This document shows positions 1-11,780 of a stretch of DNA of 64,000 bases, piece after piece. Made by a program: the position numbers and the translations under genes. The number at the start of each line of letters is the position of its first letter. Position 1 is the stretch's first letter. The notes beneath the pieces were generated by a model. It did not search any database and was not told the origin of the DNA. It saw only the letters and a program-made list of their open reading frames with translations. The DNA is taken from the NCBI GenBank assembly GCA_030407315.1, contig JALQPE010001750.1, positions 1-64,000 of the forward strand, in the 5' to 3' direction. Origin of the DNA: Asparagopsis taxiformis. Lineage: Eukaryota > Rhodophyta > Florideophyceae > Bonnemaisoniales > Bonnemaisoniaceae.

Positions 1-15
1 TACAGTACGGGGGAG

Positions 16-20
16 GTGAG
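16..20. repeat. Target site duplication of element E1, left copy
   Basis: GTGAG lies directly before the TG of the left LTR and is repeated exactly at 12466-12470, directly after the CA of the right LTR. A 5-bp duplication is usual for Ty3/gypsy integrases. It proves that 21-12465 entered as one unit. Confidence 0.95.
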
Positions 21-703
21 TGTAGCAGGTAGAAAATCCGCTAGAGCGGCAAACCACCCGACAGGTGTCCCGAGCCTCGGTAGAGGAAGTGGTAGAGCAG
101 ATGAACCTTATAGGTACCCAGCGGGTAGTCTCGTGAGAGAGAAGGTGTCGTTACCCGGAGGGGGTTGTGTGACAAAGGGGTGCTCACGCGAGAGCGTATT
201 AATGGAGCAAGATGACGTAATCCGTCGAGCTGTTGGCTAACCCTAAGTTTTCCCGGAGAGGGGTTGAACAATAGGTATGCGAACACTGTTCCTGTGGGTC
301 GTAATTCCACTTGAGTTTACGTTACTCTAGAAACCGTGCCTACTGGCTATTCCAGTGGCCGTTTTATACTAAGTCTACTGTAAGCTAGGGTTAGTGGTTA
401 GGAATAAATATCCAGTTAGTGACCAATCAGAACCCAATTACTGGCGCTCGCCTACCCGCGAGGTCATTGCCAATAGGCTTACATTGTAATGTATGGCTGA
501 TCAGCCTAAGTTAAAATTTGCCCCTTGTGGGGTCTTGGCCGGGGCCGATAGGCCCGGGTGGGGTTATTTGTCAGCCTTAGCTGGTCCTAAGTATAGGAAA
601 CACGCCAGTTGGCTGGTGCCTTCTGATTGGCACATCCCGTAAGTGGGTACCCAATAGGGAAGCGACACGGCTCGATCAGCGAGGACCGCCAGGCGGTACG
701 ACA
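21..703 (-). repeat. 3' LTR of E1
   Basis: This 683-bp LTR starts TG and ends CA, and matches 11781-12465 with four differences. These are one missing G near 194, one missing G near 247, T versus A near 294, and G versus T near 583. On the element's strand a TATA box (TATAAAAC) lies at 368-361, about the middle of the LTR, as expected for the U3/R boundary. Short ORFs inside it are chance. Confidence 0.95.
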
Positions 704-716
704 CGGCCCCCTCCTG
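704..716 (-). other. Polypurine tract of E1
   Basis: On the minus strand CAGGAGGGGGCCG directly precedes the 3' LTR. A purine-rich run in this place primes plus-strand DNA synthesis in LTR retroelements. The position is the main evidence. Confidence 0.75.
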
Positions 717-1202
717 AGAGATTTGTCGTCCCGACAAAATTTGATCAAATAAAATTACAATTTTTGGCTGTGGCCGTTGCATTGTGCAATTCAAAATTTT
801 CCCGCGCGCGGCGCGTGCACACTAAATGTGTTGTCCATCCGACTCTTCCCGAGTTCCGCCCGACCGTTTCCTATTGGAATCAATACCTGTTTCAGGTTCA
901 TCATCATCCTAACGCAACACAGCGTATTCACCCCTTCGGTGTCCAACTGCGTCCACGCATTCGCGTCCTTTCCATTATCCCTCAAGGGTTTTTGCGTCCA
1001 TCTGCTTAAATAATTAGCCGCGTGATCGCACGAGCGGTGCCAATTCGAGGCTTGCATTCGCCGTTTCGGCCCATTGCCTCGCGATCCCCTTCCTGGGTTG
1101 AATAGCGCAGCTCCCTCCCGGAGACTTAAGCCAATAGGCCACTTGTTCGTCCCGCTTCAGGGTTTTTATCAACGTCCGTCACCGCCTCTACTGGCTTTTA
1201 GG
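717..1202 (+). other. Region between 3' LTR and antisense ORF of E1 (possible antisense promoter)
   Basis: No gene is seen here. The stretch has an AT-rich part (740-765), a CG-rich part (799-820) and two CCAAT-type pentamers in inverted orientation (attgg near 874; ccaat near 1131). It lies directly upstream of the antisense ORF and is the natural place for its promoter, but no clear TATA box is visible. An in-frame open stretch continues upstream of the ATG at 1203 to about 1074 without another ATG. Confidence 0.4.
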
Positions 1203-4200
1203 ATGACCCCTCGTGCTCCGATTCAATTCGAATCCTCTGAAGAGGAAGGAGACAATATGGGTTCGCCCAACCGTCCTACCACACGCTCCAGCGTTCGCCG
1301 TCCCACGACTCGCCACCAGGCTTCCTCCTCCCGCACCGGGGTCCCGCCTACACCGGCTAAGTCTTCGTCGACTTCAGCGCCACGCGTGCCGTCAGCCACC
1401 GCGGCTCAATCGCAAACGCGAACGCGTTCGACTGCCGCCAAAGGCACCGCTGATCCAGCGTCGCCTGCTGGCAAGGTTGCGAGTGCGCAAGCACGTTCCG
1501 AAGAGACGGTCCCCCCTACCAGGGCAAGCGCACAAGAGCGCGACTCTGTTCCGGCTGAATCGCCTGCTTCCCCGAAGCCTTCCACCCCAGTGGCAAGTGT
1601 CAAACCGTCATCGGTTAATCCGCCGTCACGCGAAGGTGAGTCATCGAAGGCCGCCGGCCCGTCCCCAAGGGGAGCCATGCCGGCCGACACCGAGGAGGTG
1701 ATAGAAGTCGTCGCCGAGGGAGGCGCTACGCCCAGGCCAACAAGGCAGCCGAATGTCAGGCCTTCGCCAAGTTCGCGTCCGATTACTTCTCGTCCTTCCG
1801 CCCCGGCGGCTCGTACCTCTTCTGGTCATGACGCGTCAGCGAATCCCTATGAGGACTATGGTCGCCGCAACCAGCAAATTCTGGCGGACGCTCGAAAGCG
1901 TAGAGAAGAAGATTGCGCCGCGAGGCTGCTCGGGCAGAAGCCGAGAAGGCTGCAGCCGAAAAGGCTAATGCTCAACCTGTAGAGAAGGTCTAGACCCATA
2001 TGCCTCTACTGGCAGAGTTACCCGAAGTGGGTCTGGTGCGGCTGCCGCCGATGCCTCTGTAGGCGTAAGACCGTCGGGCACCGCCCTAGTGACCCTTACG
2101 CGGTTGCGTCTGCCTCAGCACCAGCTGCTCCGTCTCACGACACTCCCCCTCGGGCACCTAAGCCGACTGCCAATTGGCGCTCCATGGGAGAATTCTACCC
2201 AGCAAATGCTGATGAACTGGTGGTATTCGACTCGCAAGCCTTGCCTTTCAGGCGTGAGCTCGCCGCTCCTTGGGAACACTACCCGTTTGCGCGACTCCCT
2301 CGTAGGGACTTTACGGATCGCCCGAGAAGCGAGTTACGTCGCGATATGCTTCTCATGAGCTCCCTCCGGGGTCAAAACCATCAGGTTCAAAACGAATGTT
2401 GGTCGGCTTACGCCCGTCTCCCTTCGAGTCGCCCTATGCGTCACTTCCGTGTCCCCCATACGCTATGCAGCGACAGGACTTTCCTGCTCCATCCCGGAGA
2501 TGCGCTCTACGTCGAACGTATGAATCGTCGCTTGTTCCAAGAAGGATCGTACCAAGGCTCCGTAGCGGACATGCCGATGATTCGGTCGCTGGTTTGCGTA
2601 TCCTCCACGTCCCGATACGGGTAGCTATGAGCATCATATGCGTTTGCACGCTAGGGTTACTTCCCGAAGGATGGGGCGTCAGGTGACGGCGAACGATTAT
2701 CGCGTGTTCGCGCACCGTCATGGTAGCTCTGCTGAGCCGGCCACTAGGCCCATGAAGGTAGCTAGGGAAGCTTTGGACCCGCTATGGGATGATCCCACTT
2801 GGGAAGGCAAGTCATCTCCACCGATGTGTTTGCCCGTTGCCGACCCTCCGTCGCTGGTGTATTTCCATAATTCCGCTCTTCGCGACGCGCCCGAATGGCG
2901 AATGGACAGGTTCCGATCGTACCTCGAGTTGGAGAGGGATATCCTTATAGGGATCGAGTTGGCTCGTACCGCCGAGACGCGGGGCTTTGTGCCGGTGATG
3001 GCGGAGGAACTCCTCAATAGGGTGAGCAGTACTTGGTACGATATCCCGAAGGTTCCGGTGTCGGACGTGGTCCCCTATAGTCGGGAGTTACCTGGTTCGG
3101 TAGTGCGTCGGTTGCTGAAGGTGGCCCTTGGGGGTGATGATTATCCGCAGGAATTGGTCAGTACCAACATCACGGGAGTGGCACCGGAGAAGGTGGTTAT
3201 CTACAGGACTGTTGACTTGCCGGTGAGGGCGTTACGTATTAACGTGTTAAACCATCGAGATGGTACAGTCGCAGAGCTGCCGCCTTATCGCAGAGATGGT
3301 GAGTTCACCGAAGATGGGTATTACGGCGTGGAGCCTGACAGGTATTCCGACGGTCACCCGACTCTTACAAATATCAGCCTGTTGGCGAGGCATTTGTGCC
3401 GCGTCCGTGGTGGACAGCCGCCGAGGCGGGAGGCCCAGCTGGGCGTTCGCCTTACGCAGGACGGAGCTTCGCTCCTGTTGCTTCCTTACCACCCAGTGGT
3501 GCTGATGACTTGTACGAAAGTCAGGTCCCGATGACCGTCGCGCCTACCGCGCCAACCCCTCAGCCTACAGCTGCCCCTTCATCCCAAGTGGGTCCCGCCA
3601 TGGAGGCGCTTCTGACATCAGACCAAGGCTCTGAGCCATCCGTGAACGGTGATGATGTAGTCACGCGTCAGCCTCCTGCTGTTGATATCCTACGTGGGGA
3701 ATTGTCGAGTCGCGAATTGCTATCGATTCCGCATGTGCGGCGGTTGGCCGATGATCTCGGGGATGGTACGGTGGCTTCCATTTTTGCCTCTGCCAATGGG
3801 CGTTACATCGTAAGATCCGCGTTGGATGGACTCGCATTGTCGTGCATCACGTTAGCTGCTCGCTATAAACAAGGACGCGAACAGCGTAACATCGCCCGAG
3901 AGCGTCGCCGCACAGCGGATAGGGAGGTTGAGGCCGCACGCCTGGAGGCAGCAGAATTGCGAACCCGGGTTGGGGAATTAGAAGGTGAGTTGGAGGACGC
4001 CAGGCGTCTACTGCAGCAAGCAGTTATTCCCGAAGAGGGTGGCGAGGAGGCAGTTCAGCCTGGTTACTCGCGTCGTCGCGCTCGATCTCCCGATGAGGGT
4101 CTTCCCGAACGCAACGTGCGTACTCGTCTTCATTCCCCCGTGGGTGCTGCGGATGCTAGTAATCCTTACTTGCGCGTCTTGATGCCCGGTTGGGGTCGCC

Positions 4201-4490
4201 TGAGTCGCCAGATGTTTCTCCGCCTCCCGCGTCCATCCCAGCAGTTGGGTTATCCGCCTCTGCGGTTGCGTCTTCGCATGGCCCTGTGCCTGCCCGTCGT
4301 CGGGGTTCTAGTGCAGTTCCGCAACGCGGTTTGCGTCGTAATCCTACCTTCGCAAGGGTTGCACCCCGCCATCCTCGTCCTTCGACGAATGTACGCGCTC
4401 CTGCCCCTACGGCACCGTCTGCCTCTCATCGGCCTCGGCCTTCTAGCCATTATCGTCGCTAAGGACTGGCAATTGCCTTTGGGAGAATAA
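1203..4490 (+). pseudogene. Antisense ORF (aORF) of E1, frameshifted
   Basis: This is a plus-strand coding region opposite to gag-pol, read in pieces: 1203-1982, 2184-2624, 2638-3534 and 3531-4490 (frames 0, 0, 1, 0). The N-terminal part is a Ser/Thr/Pro/Ala-rich low-complexity region. The middle has a conserved patch around DALYVERM (near 2505) and an NDYR motif (near 2695). The third piece carries GVAPEK and RRDGEF..EDGY motifs (near 3176 and 3291). The last piece has a helical domain (LLSIPHVRRLADDLGDG), a heptad-like coiled coil (about 3880-4030) and an Arg-rich tail. The same blocks recur in 54308-55732 and, for the N-terminal two thirds, in 15062-16840. No known family is recognised. 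Gag, envelope or a host-derived protein are all possible, and none is supported by a diagnostic motif. Confidence 0.75.
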
Positions 4491-4748
4491 CCTCTAACGG
4501 TAGTTTGAACACGCTTTTGCGTTGCGCCATTGTTCATCAGGTAGTCCTGAGGCACCTCTGAGGTACATTAAAGATGCATCATCACGCTGACGTGCGGATT
4601 TGTTTGTTGAAACCCTTTTTGGTCAATTTTTTCATTTCCTGAAATCTAAATTTCCACAGTGGCTCCGGTTGGCGGTGATAAAGTGCGCCTTTTTGGCTTG
4701 ACCCTCCGAGGTTTGGTAGCTCCACCCAGTGGGTACCTTGTTAGGTTC

Positions 4749-7700
4749 TTATCCCTGTGGGGTTATTCTACTTCTTCCCTCTCTGGGTTTGCGCGTGCGC
4801 GCTCGGCGTGGTTGCCGGTCACCTTCGCGGTGTTGTCTTCGACGGAAGTACCTTGATGCCCATTCAGGGGGGACGTTCGCGCGTTGCGTCCATGTCGGCT
4901 TTCGGTAGCCATACCACTTTACCAGGAACCATTGTTCCCCGTCGTCGTCAGTGACGTAATCTAGGAGATCATCGATGGGATATTCCTCCTCTGAGGTTGC
5001 GCGTTCGGCGTCGCTACTTCCCTCTGGGGTTTCCTTCGTCCCTTCAGGGAGAGCTACTCGTTCCGAGTTCGGCTGCGTGCCCTGTGGCGCTTTCTCTTGT
5101 TCCCCATTGGGGTGGCTTCCAAAGACCTTACGGGGTTTGCCGTGGCTATCTTCTTCGCACTTGAGCGAGTGTGTCGACCCGGTTTGGGTTTTGCCAAATG
5201 GGCGGGTGCTTGACTTGCTTGGTTCGCTATGCGAAGTTCGGCTCCCGATGGAGGGTTCGCGTCCCGTTGAGGGGAACTCGGCGTCTGTACGCATGACCTG
5301 GATGGTTGTCCTCTCGTCGCAATTGTGCGGTTTGAACGTCTTCGGGCGGCTTCAGCAGCGTCGACATTTGTCGTGTCTTGTCGCAACGTTCGCTTGTGCG
5401 ATGTAGAGCCCGGTCTGGGTTGACGTCTTGGTCTTGGTCTGCATTGGCAGAGTTGTCATGGCGTCTTTGTTGACTTCTTCGCAATTGTGTGCGATTGCGG
5501 TTGGTAGTTACCGGCTGGGTGGGTGAACGACTTGGGTCGTGTGCGTCGTTCCCAATTGTGGGTGAGTTACCGAAGGGTGAAAGACTACAATGTTCATCCC
5601 GAGAGGGAGTTGCAAAATTTTTGCTTACGCGCACAGCGTCGGGGGCCCCCTCCTGAAGGGTGGTTTGTCCCAAACCACTACCTTCAGGTGTTATCCTAAT
5701 TGTAGGTTGTCGTGGAGACGATGGTTGATCCCTGAAGGGGTATTCCTGATTAGGAGTTGGTGAGGTGATTCGCTTTGTGCGTTTGTTGGCCGTCGCCCGG
5801 CGGTGGCGTGGTTGTGTATTTGGCGCGAGGGCGTCTGCACCTGATGGTGACGCTTGTGCGTTAGCGGACATGTAGCCTAGGTGGCAAGGTTGGTTCCTCG
5901 GTTGGTCGCGGAGCGAGTGCAACTCTATCGAGACTAACCTTTTCGGTGATACCATCGCGGTCGATGTAAACCGTTCGCCGTCCGGCACGGATAACCCTAT
6001 AGGGACCTTGAGCTATTGGAGTTAGCTTGTTCCGTTCACGGACTTCTGGATTATCCAGATAAACGTAATCATCGGTAGTGATGAGTCGTTTAGACTTCCG
6101 GATTGACCGGTCGAAGTTACGCTTGTAGCGTGCTTGCGCGCTGTGAAGGCGTTTACCTGCCATATCAATGGTATCCGTAATACGGCGTAAGAAGTCTTGC
6201 TTCGTGAACGCGTCTGGCGTTGCCCTCCTTTTCACCGAATGGTGTGTCGCATATGGCGGTGGAGGTCGGCTTAGGATGAGGTCGAAGGGTGTAGTTCCCG
6301 TTGTGCGATGCACGTGCGTGTTGTACGCATAGGTTAACGCTGATGCGTAGACATCCCAGTCGTCCTGGTTATCATTGACGTAATTACGTAGCATGCTCAA
6401 TAGAGTACGGTTATACCGTTCGACTTGCCCATTTGTCTGGGGATGGTAAGCCGTCGTGAAGACGTTCTTCGTTCCTAACTGGAGGCAGACAGCCTGGAAG
6501 AACTTCGACGCAAATTGCGGACCGTTATCGGATAGTAATGTCCGTGGAGGACCATACTTAAACACCCAATGTGTACAAAAGGCTACTGCCACATGGTAAG
6601 CCGTAATGCTTCGCAGGGCACCACTTGGGTGAGCTTGGTAAAGCGACATGAAATCACCAGTAGGTGCACGTTACCTTTCTTGGTACGAGGTAGAGGACCG
6701 AGGAGGTCAATTGCAACGTCATCCAATGGTGTGGTAGCTGGGAACAGCTGGAGGGTACTCGCATGTTTGCGCAACCGTAATCGGTTTCTCGCACACGCTG
6801 AACAGCGTTCAACCGTTCCGGTTATGTCCGCAGCCATTGCAGGCCAGTAGTAAGATAGGCGCATCGTGTCGTACATGCGATTCTGACCAGGATGTCCTGC
6901 CAATATGCCGTGGTGGCACATCGTCAATAGACGTTGCCGTAAGGCTTTGGGTACCACAATTGGGATGACCCGTCCAGTTGGACTTCCTACAAAGGACACC
7001 GTCTTCATCTTCGAAGAAGAGAGAGTCAGACTTCTGCGAGGCCAGGGCCTGTTGACAGAAGTCGTCTGTTCGTTGCTCTTCGAGCCACTCTTGGAGAGTT
7101 ATCGGGCAGTAGTTTTCCGTTTGCGGATGAGTTGTTAAGACGGGTGTACCGTTGCGATTACGCCTCCTTGGCGTGGTCTCTTGCTAGAGAAAGGTCGTAG
7201 AACCAAACATCAGTGTCATCATCCAAGGATGTTTCACCTTGCGGTGCGTGCGTGGCCAACAGAGTTGGTATTTCATCGTCAATAGTGACGGGCGTCTCGC
7301 CGTTAGTTTCAACACGCGAAAGGGCGTCTGGTAGTTGGTGAACCCGACCGGGTCGGTAGACTATTTGATAGTCAAATTCCGCAAGTCGGAGGCGCCAACG
7401 GCATAGTCTCCCTGAAGGGTCATTGATATTCATGAGCCAACGCAGTGCGTTATGGTCCGTCCGGACTACAAACTTTGTTTGCTCCAAGTATGGACGTAGG
7501 ATAGTGACAGCCCATACGACGGCTAGACATTCACGCTCCGTAGGGGAGTAACCTCTTTCAGGTTTAGTCAAGGTCCGCGACCAATAGCCAATTGGCTTGA
7601 GATCGTTCTCTTCCCCTTGCTGCTGAAGCAGAGCGCATCCTATTTGGTATGCGGAAGCGTCCGTGTCTACGGTGTAGGGTTGACCCAACTTGGGTAGAGC

Positions 7701-9780
7701 CAGTATCGGCGGCTTGGTCATGACCTCTTTGAGAGCGTTGAACGCGCGGCGTTGGTCCTCGGTAGGAGGTTCTTTCCCGAATTTAGGGAGGCTGTCTTTG
7801 GTCAGCATTTCGTTCAAGGGGTGCGCAATTGCGGCATACCCTTTGATGAATCGTCGTCGAAAGACGCCACAGCTTCCGAGGAAGGATCGCATTTGCGTAG
7901 GCGTTTGCGGAAAGATCGCGTCAGCGATAGCCGAAGTGGCGTTCTGTGCAACAGCTAGCTTTCCTGGCATCACGACATGTCCCAGGTAATCAACCTTCTT
8001 TTCGAAGAAATGACACTTTGTCAACTTCAGGGTGACACCTGCTTCCCGTAGGAGGGAGAGTACTTGGTCCACATGGTGGAGATGTTCGGCCTCGTCCCGA
8101 GAGAATACGATCACATCGTCTAAGTAAATCAGACAGGTCTGCCAGCGAACGCTGCTAAGAATAATGTCGATGGCACGCTGAAACGTTGCCGGAGCATTCT
8201 TTAAGCCAAAAGGCAAACGCTTGAAGCGATATGTCCCCAAAGTGGGAGGTGAATGCCGTTTTGTCACGGTCGTCCTGTGCAACAGGGATCTGCCAATAGC
8301 CAGAATTACAATCCAATGTGGTGAATACTTGAGCATCTCCGAGGGAGTCAATACAATCATCCATTCGTGGAAGGGGGTACACATCATTGACAGTGATGTC
8401 GTTAAGACCCCTATAGTCGACGCAAAAGCGTAATTTACCATCCTTCTTCGGGACAAGAACCACTGGGCTAGCCCATTCGGAGGTCGACGGTTCGATCACT
8501 CCTTTTTCCAGCATGCTGGTTATTTCCTTACGGGCAATCTCTCGGCGAGCGGGTCCCATCCGGTAGGGTTGTTGCCGTCTAGGCTTGCTCCCTTCGACTA
8601 TGTCGATTCGGTGTTCCGTAGCGCGGATGTCCCCTAGGGATCCATCCCACATAGACTCGTGTCGAGATAGCATGCTAAGGATGCGTTCCCTCAACGGGAT
8701 TTGACCAAGGTGGTCCTAGAGAGACTTCTTGCTTCCAGCTTGATGGTTGGGTGGCCTCGGCCTCTCTTGCTCCTGATGGAGAGTAGTCACCATAGTGGAG
8801 GCCTCTTGGGAGGAAGGGGTAGAACGGCTGAGAGCCATGGGGCGCATTGGCCGTTCGGGTGCCCGAAGGGCATAGCCTATAATTGTCCCTTTAGGGAGGT
8901 ACTTGTCGGATGTACCGAAGTTAGTTAATATAGTCAGGAATTCCTGTCGCGGGATGACTTCCGCAACCCCATTCGGGATAGAGACACGATGTCGGTGAAG
9001 GATCCGATCTCTCGGAGAGAGTATACTCAAGCCGCCACCGGCGCATACAACAGTAGTTGTTACTTGACTCCGCGGAGGAACATTCACACTTTGTGACAAT
9101 CGAATGCCATGAGGCTGGCGGTCTAAGTTAATCCCATTAGAGGGTCGCGAGGCATCCACGTAGCACGAAAGGGTGGGGGATGTTTTACGCGTAGGCGACA
9201 TCACTAGGATAGCTATCGACCCGCCGTCGTGAATATCAATTCGTTGGGCCCGGCACCTAATTGCGTCTACGTGGGTATTCATTGCCCCAGTTCCCAAGAT
9301 GAGGGGTACGGCCAACTTAGGCGCGACGAAGAATTCTTCCTCAAAGGACTTGTGGCCTAACTGTAAGGACAGTATTATCTTGCCTTTTATCCGAAGAGGA
9401 TTGCCGTTAGCATCGGCCAGTTGCGGAACTTTCCCCGTAGGGACTTGGAATTGTTCCCAATTGTGGGGTAAGCTCCTTTCATGGATGACCGATGGTCCGG
9501 ACCCGGTGTCCATCACCATACGCATGGGCGTGAGAATTGACGGATCGAGTCCGATGGAACCCATTACTACGTAATGGGCGGCCTTAAGCAGGCATGAGGC
9601 TTTCGGCCTTGAGGTTCGAGTCCCTGTGGGGGAACCCGAAGGGGTTGGTGTCTGGGAAAGACTTTGGTCCCTAGAGGGAGTTGCAGCCTTTTCCTGCGGA
9701 GGTGGTTGTGGTGAGATGTCCACCGAGTAGCGTAATCGCTCCACCTCCTGACGGGAGTGCGACACCTCACTCCCCGTCAT
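4749..9780 (-). pseudogene. pol: Pol polyprotein of E1 (PR-RT-RNase H-IN-chromodomain), multiply interrupted
   Basis: Read from 9780 leftwards. The aspartic protease has DTGSGPS (near 9512). RT is in 8694-8155 and 8456-7158, with the catalytic YLDDV near 8125. RNase H has VDTDAS (near 7670) and RTDHNALRW (near 7460). Integrase has an HHCC finger near 6925-6780, LLSDNGPQF near 6535 and GQVERYNRT near 6430, giving DD35E. The C-terminal chromodomain lies at about 4990-4850. Breaks are: TAG at 8718-8716; an extra G in a four-G run at 8238-8235; a frameshift near 7160; another near 6950-7000; loss of one C in a C run near 6617-6615; and further frame changes between 5990 and 5290. E2 shows the uninterrupted reading at each of these sites. 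It would have polymerised and integrated the element cDNA. Confidence 0.92.
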
Positions 9781-9789
9781 TAGTTTTCC
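9753..9789 (-). promoter_or_regulatory. Gag-pol frameshift or reinitiation signal of E1
   Basis: On the minus strand GGAAAAC (9789-9783) is followed at once by the gag stop TAA (9782-9780). Next comes a stem pairing GGGAGTG (9774-9768) with CACTCCC (9759-9753), extended by GAC/GTC with one bulged base. Pol continues in the -1 frame. The gag TAA also overlaps an ATG in the pol frame (TAATG at 9782-9778), so termination-reinitiation is an alternative here. The heptamer plus stem is conserved in E2, where no ATG exists, which favours frameshifting. Confidence 0.6.
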
Positions 9790-11703
9790 GACGACGTGTC
9801 GGAGTCGTCGGAGGTTTCCAAGGCGTCGGCAACGTCTTGAGCCGTTACGGAAGATCCGTTACGTTCTAAAACGTCTCGCCTCAGAGGGCCCAATTTGGGA
9901 TGATTTTCGTCATCGGCGAACGCAACCATGCGTGTTGGAGGGTTTGACCGTTGGAGCACGGCTTTAGGGTAATCCCTTTTTCGGTTGAACCGATTGGACT
10001 GGCGCTGTTGGCGGCGCATAACCTGCTCCGGTTCTTGCTGGTAAGCGTAGTTCGCAAAGGCGAAGTAAGTTCCCACTGAGGGTGGTAGGTAAGGACAAGT
10101 GTATAACACGTGCCCCGGTTGGCGACAGCCAGAGCATCTCCAAGTAACAGCCCCTTCGGGGATCATACTCTCAGCGAGTTTAAGATGTTCTCCCGTTAGG
10201 GTAGGGGCCTGCATTGGCGCGCCCATTGGGTTCCCGGTAGGGGAAGGTAAGGTCGGCGGCGGGGTCCGCGGTATCACAGCCGGTCTCCGGGTACGGTAGC
10301 GAGCAACGCTTTGCGTTTACGTCCGCGATTTCCCGAGTAGGGTAAGCCTTAGGTTTCGCGGGTAGCGATGCTCGTAAAGAGTCCCCGAGTCCTTTAGCAA
10401 GGTTACGGACAGCAAGAAAATCTTCTCCGCCACTGCGGCCTATAGTCACCTTGACGGTGTGTTTAACCTCTGGGCGTAGGCCCTTGAGGTAGTAGTTGAC
10501 CAAGTCTCTTTCCGAGAAGACGTTCGCACACAGGAGTGCAGCGTCCTGCAGTCTGTCTGCGTAGGCAGCTTCGTCTTCATCCGGCCCTTGCCGTATACGC
10601 GTTACTGCGTCATATGCGTCCGCTAGGATATTGTCCGTCGCGTAGCGCGCCAGAAGGGCGTTAACGGCTTGAGGCCAAGTGATCTGCTGGTGCAGGTGGT
10701 TGAGAAGCTTGCGCTTTCGCGCCTCAGCGGCGATAAACCGTTGAGGTTCTCCTTCCAGGAAATACTTGAGTAACTTGGTAGCTTCTCCCTCCGAGACTCC
10801 GCATGAATCACATGCATCTTGAAATTCCGCGAGGAACCGGAGGATATCGATGGGTTCCGTACCATCGAACGGCGTGAATGACGCGTTGAAATTACGGATC
10901 TTCTCCGTTAGCTTATACAAGCTTCTCGATTTACCCATTGGGGTATCAGTCGTTAGGGACTTGTTCTTGAGTCGGTAGTACCGATAGGAGACCACTAGGT
11001 CGAACGCGGGTTCGCGGGCCTTCAAAGGCACTAAGCCTTCCTCAAGGGGTCCTTCTTCATCATCCCACGAGGGGTTTTCCGGTACAGATCCGGTGGCACG
11101 AGTGTGCTGTCTCGTGCGAGAGATATTCCCTGTTTGGGATAGTGATTCTGCGAGGGCGTCGACACGGTCCGACAGGTGTCGGGTTGCTTCCGCGACTTGA
11201 TCCAATCGGGGATCTTCTTCTTCCTCCCTACCGGATGTAGGGTCAGGGAAGTCAGCCGATCGGATGCGGCGAGCAGGAAACTCCTGTTGTCCTAATGGAC
11301 TGGCACTAAAGCCGTGAATCGAAAGCTCCTCCAGACGAGTTTCCAAAAGGGACACGCGTTTAGCGAATTCGGCTTTGACCTGATTCCAGGTTTCCGCTAG
11401 GAACTCGGCGTCCCGATCTTGGGTGGCTTCTCGGCTGGCGGCCATCAGCTTTGGCTCGACCAGTTCCATGACGGTTTCGACCGTAGCGTCTACGATTTCC
11501 GCCCTGCGGTCTTGAACAGTCTTCTCGACGACGGTGCTGAATTCAGCCTTGAACTCTTCCAACCGTTCGTTGAAGATTCGGTCGGCTCGGTCTTGCAGAG
11601 TGTTAATCACCACGCCTTCTTCGGCGATCAGATCCGAATCGGATAAGTCGCTGGCAGGCGCTATGTCCTCACTAGAGGGTCCCGCTGTAGGGTTACGAGG
11701 CAT
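9780..11703 (-). pseudogene. gag: Gag of E1, frameshifted
   Basis: The ATG at 11703 opens 507 residues, ending at 10180. The remaining C-terminal part continues in another frame from about 10310 to 9780. An acidic, helical N-terminal region is followed by a capsid-like core (EPIDILRFLAEFQDACDSCG; near 10860) and a CCHC zinc knuckle (CSGCRQPGHVLYTC; near 10140-10098) for nucleic-acid binding. The E2 gag (46474-48408) reads through as one protein of the same plan. This shows at least one frame change between 10180 and 10320, in the linker before the knuckle. Confidence 0.9.
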
Positions 11704-11761
11704 CGTGAAGATGATTGTGAAGGAAAATTTCTCTCAAAGAGACTTACCCGAGGGTACAAGG

Positions 11762-11779
11762 TTCTAGGTCGAGAGACCA
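11762..11779 (-). other. Primer-binding site of E1
   Basis: TGGTCTCTCGACCTAGAA on the minus strand starts one base after the 5' LTR. The same 18 bases follow the 5' LTRs of E2 (46359-46376) and E3 (56544-56561). The complement ends in CCA, as a tRNA 3' end should, and can be divided into discriminator A, a 7-nt acceptor strand and a 5-nt T-stem strand. The tRNA itself was not identified. Confidence 0.85.
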
Positions 11780-11780
11780 A

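Noticed and set aside
41..310. ORFs within the LTRs of E1 (also 564-794, 12326-12589).
   Set aside because: Both LTR copies contain them only by chance; LTRs are regulatory and the translations have no family features.
8155..8456. Short plus-strand ORFs and shadow frames over the pol genes.
   Set aside because: The opposite strand encodes clear RT and RNase H motifs; shadows show no conservation between E1 and E2.
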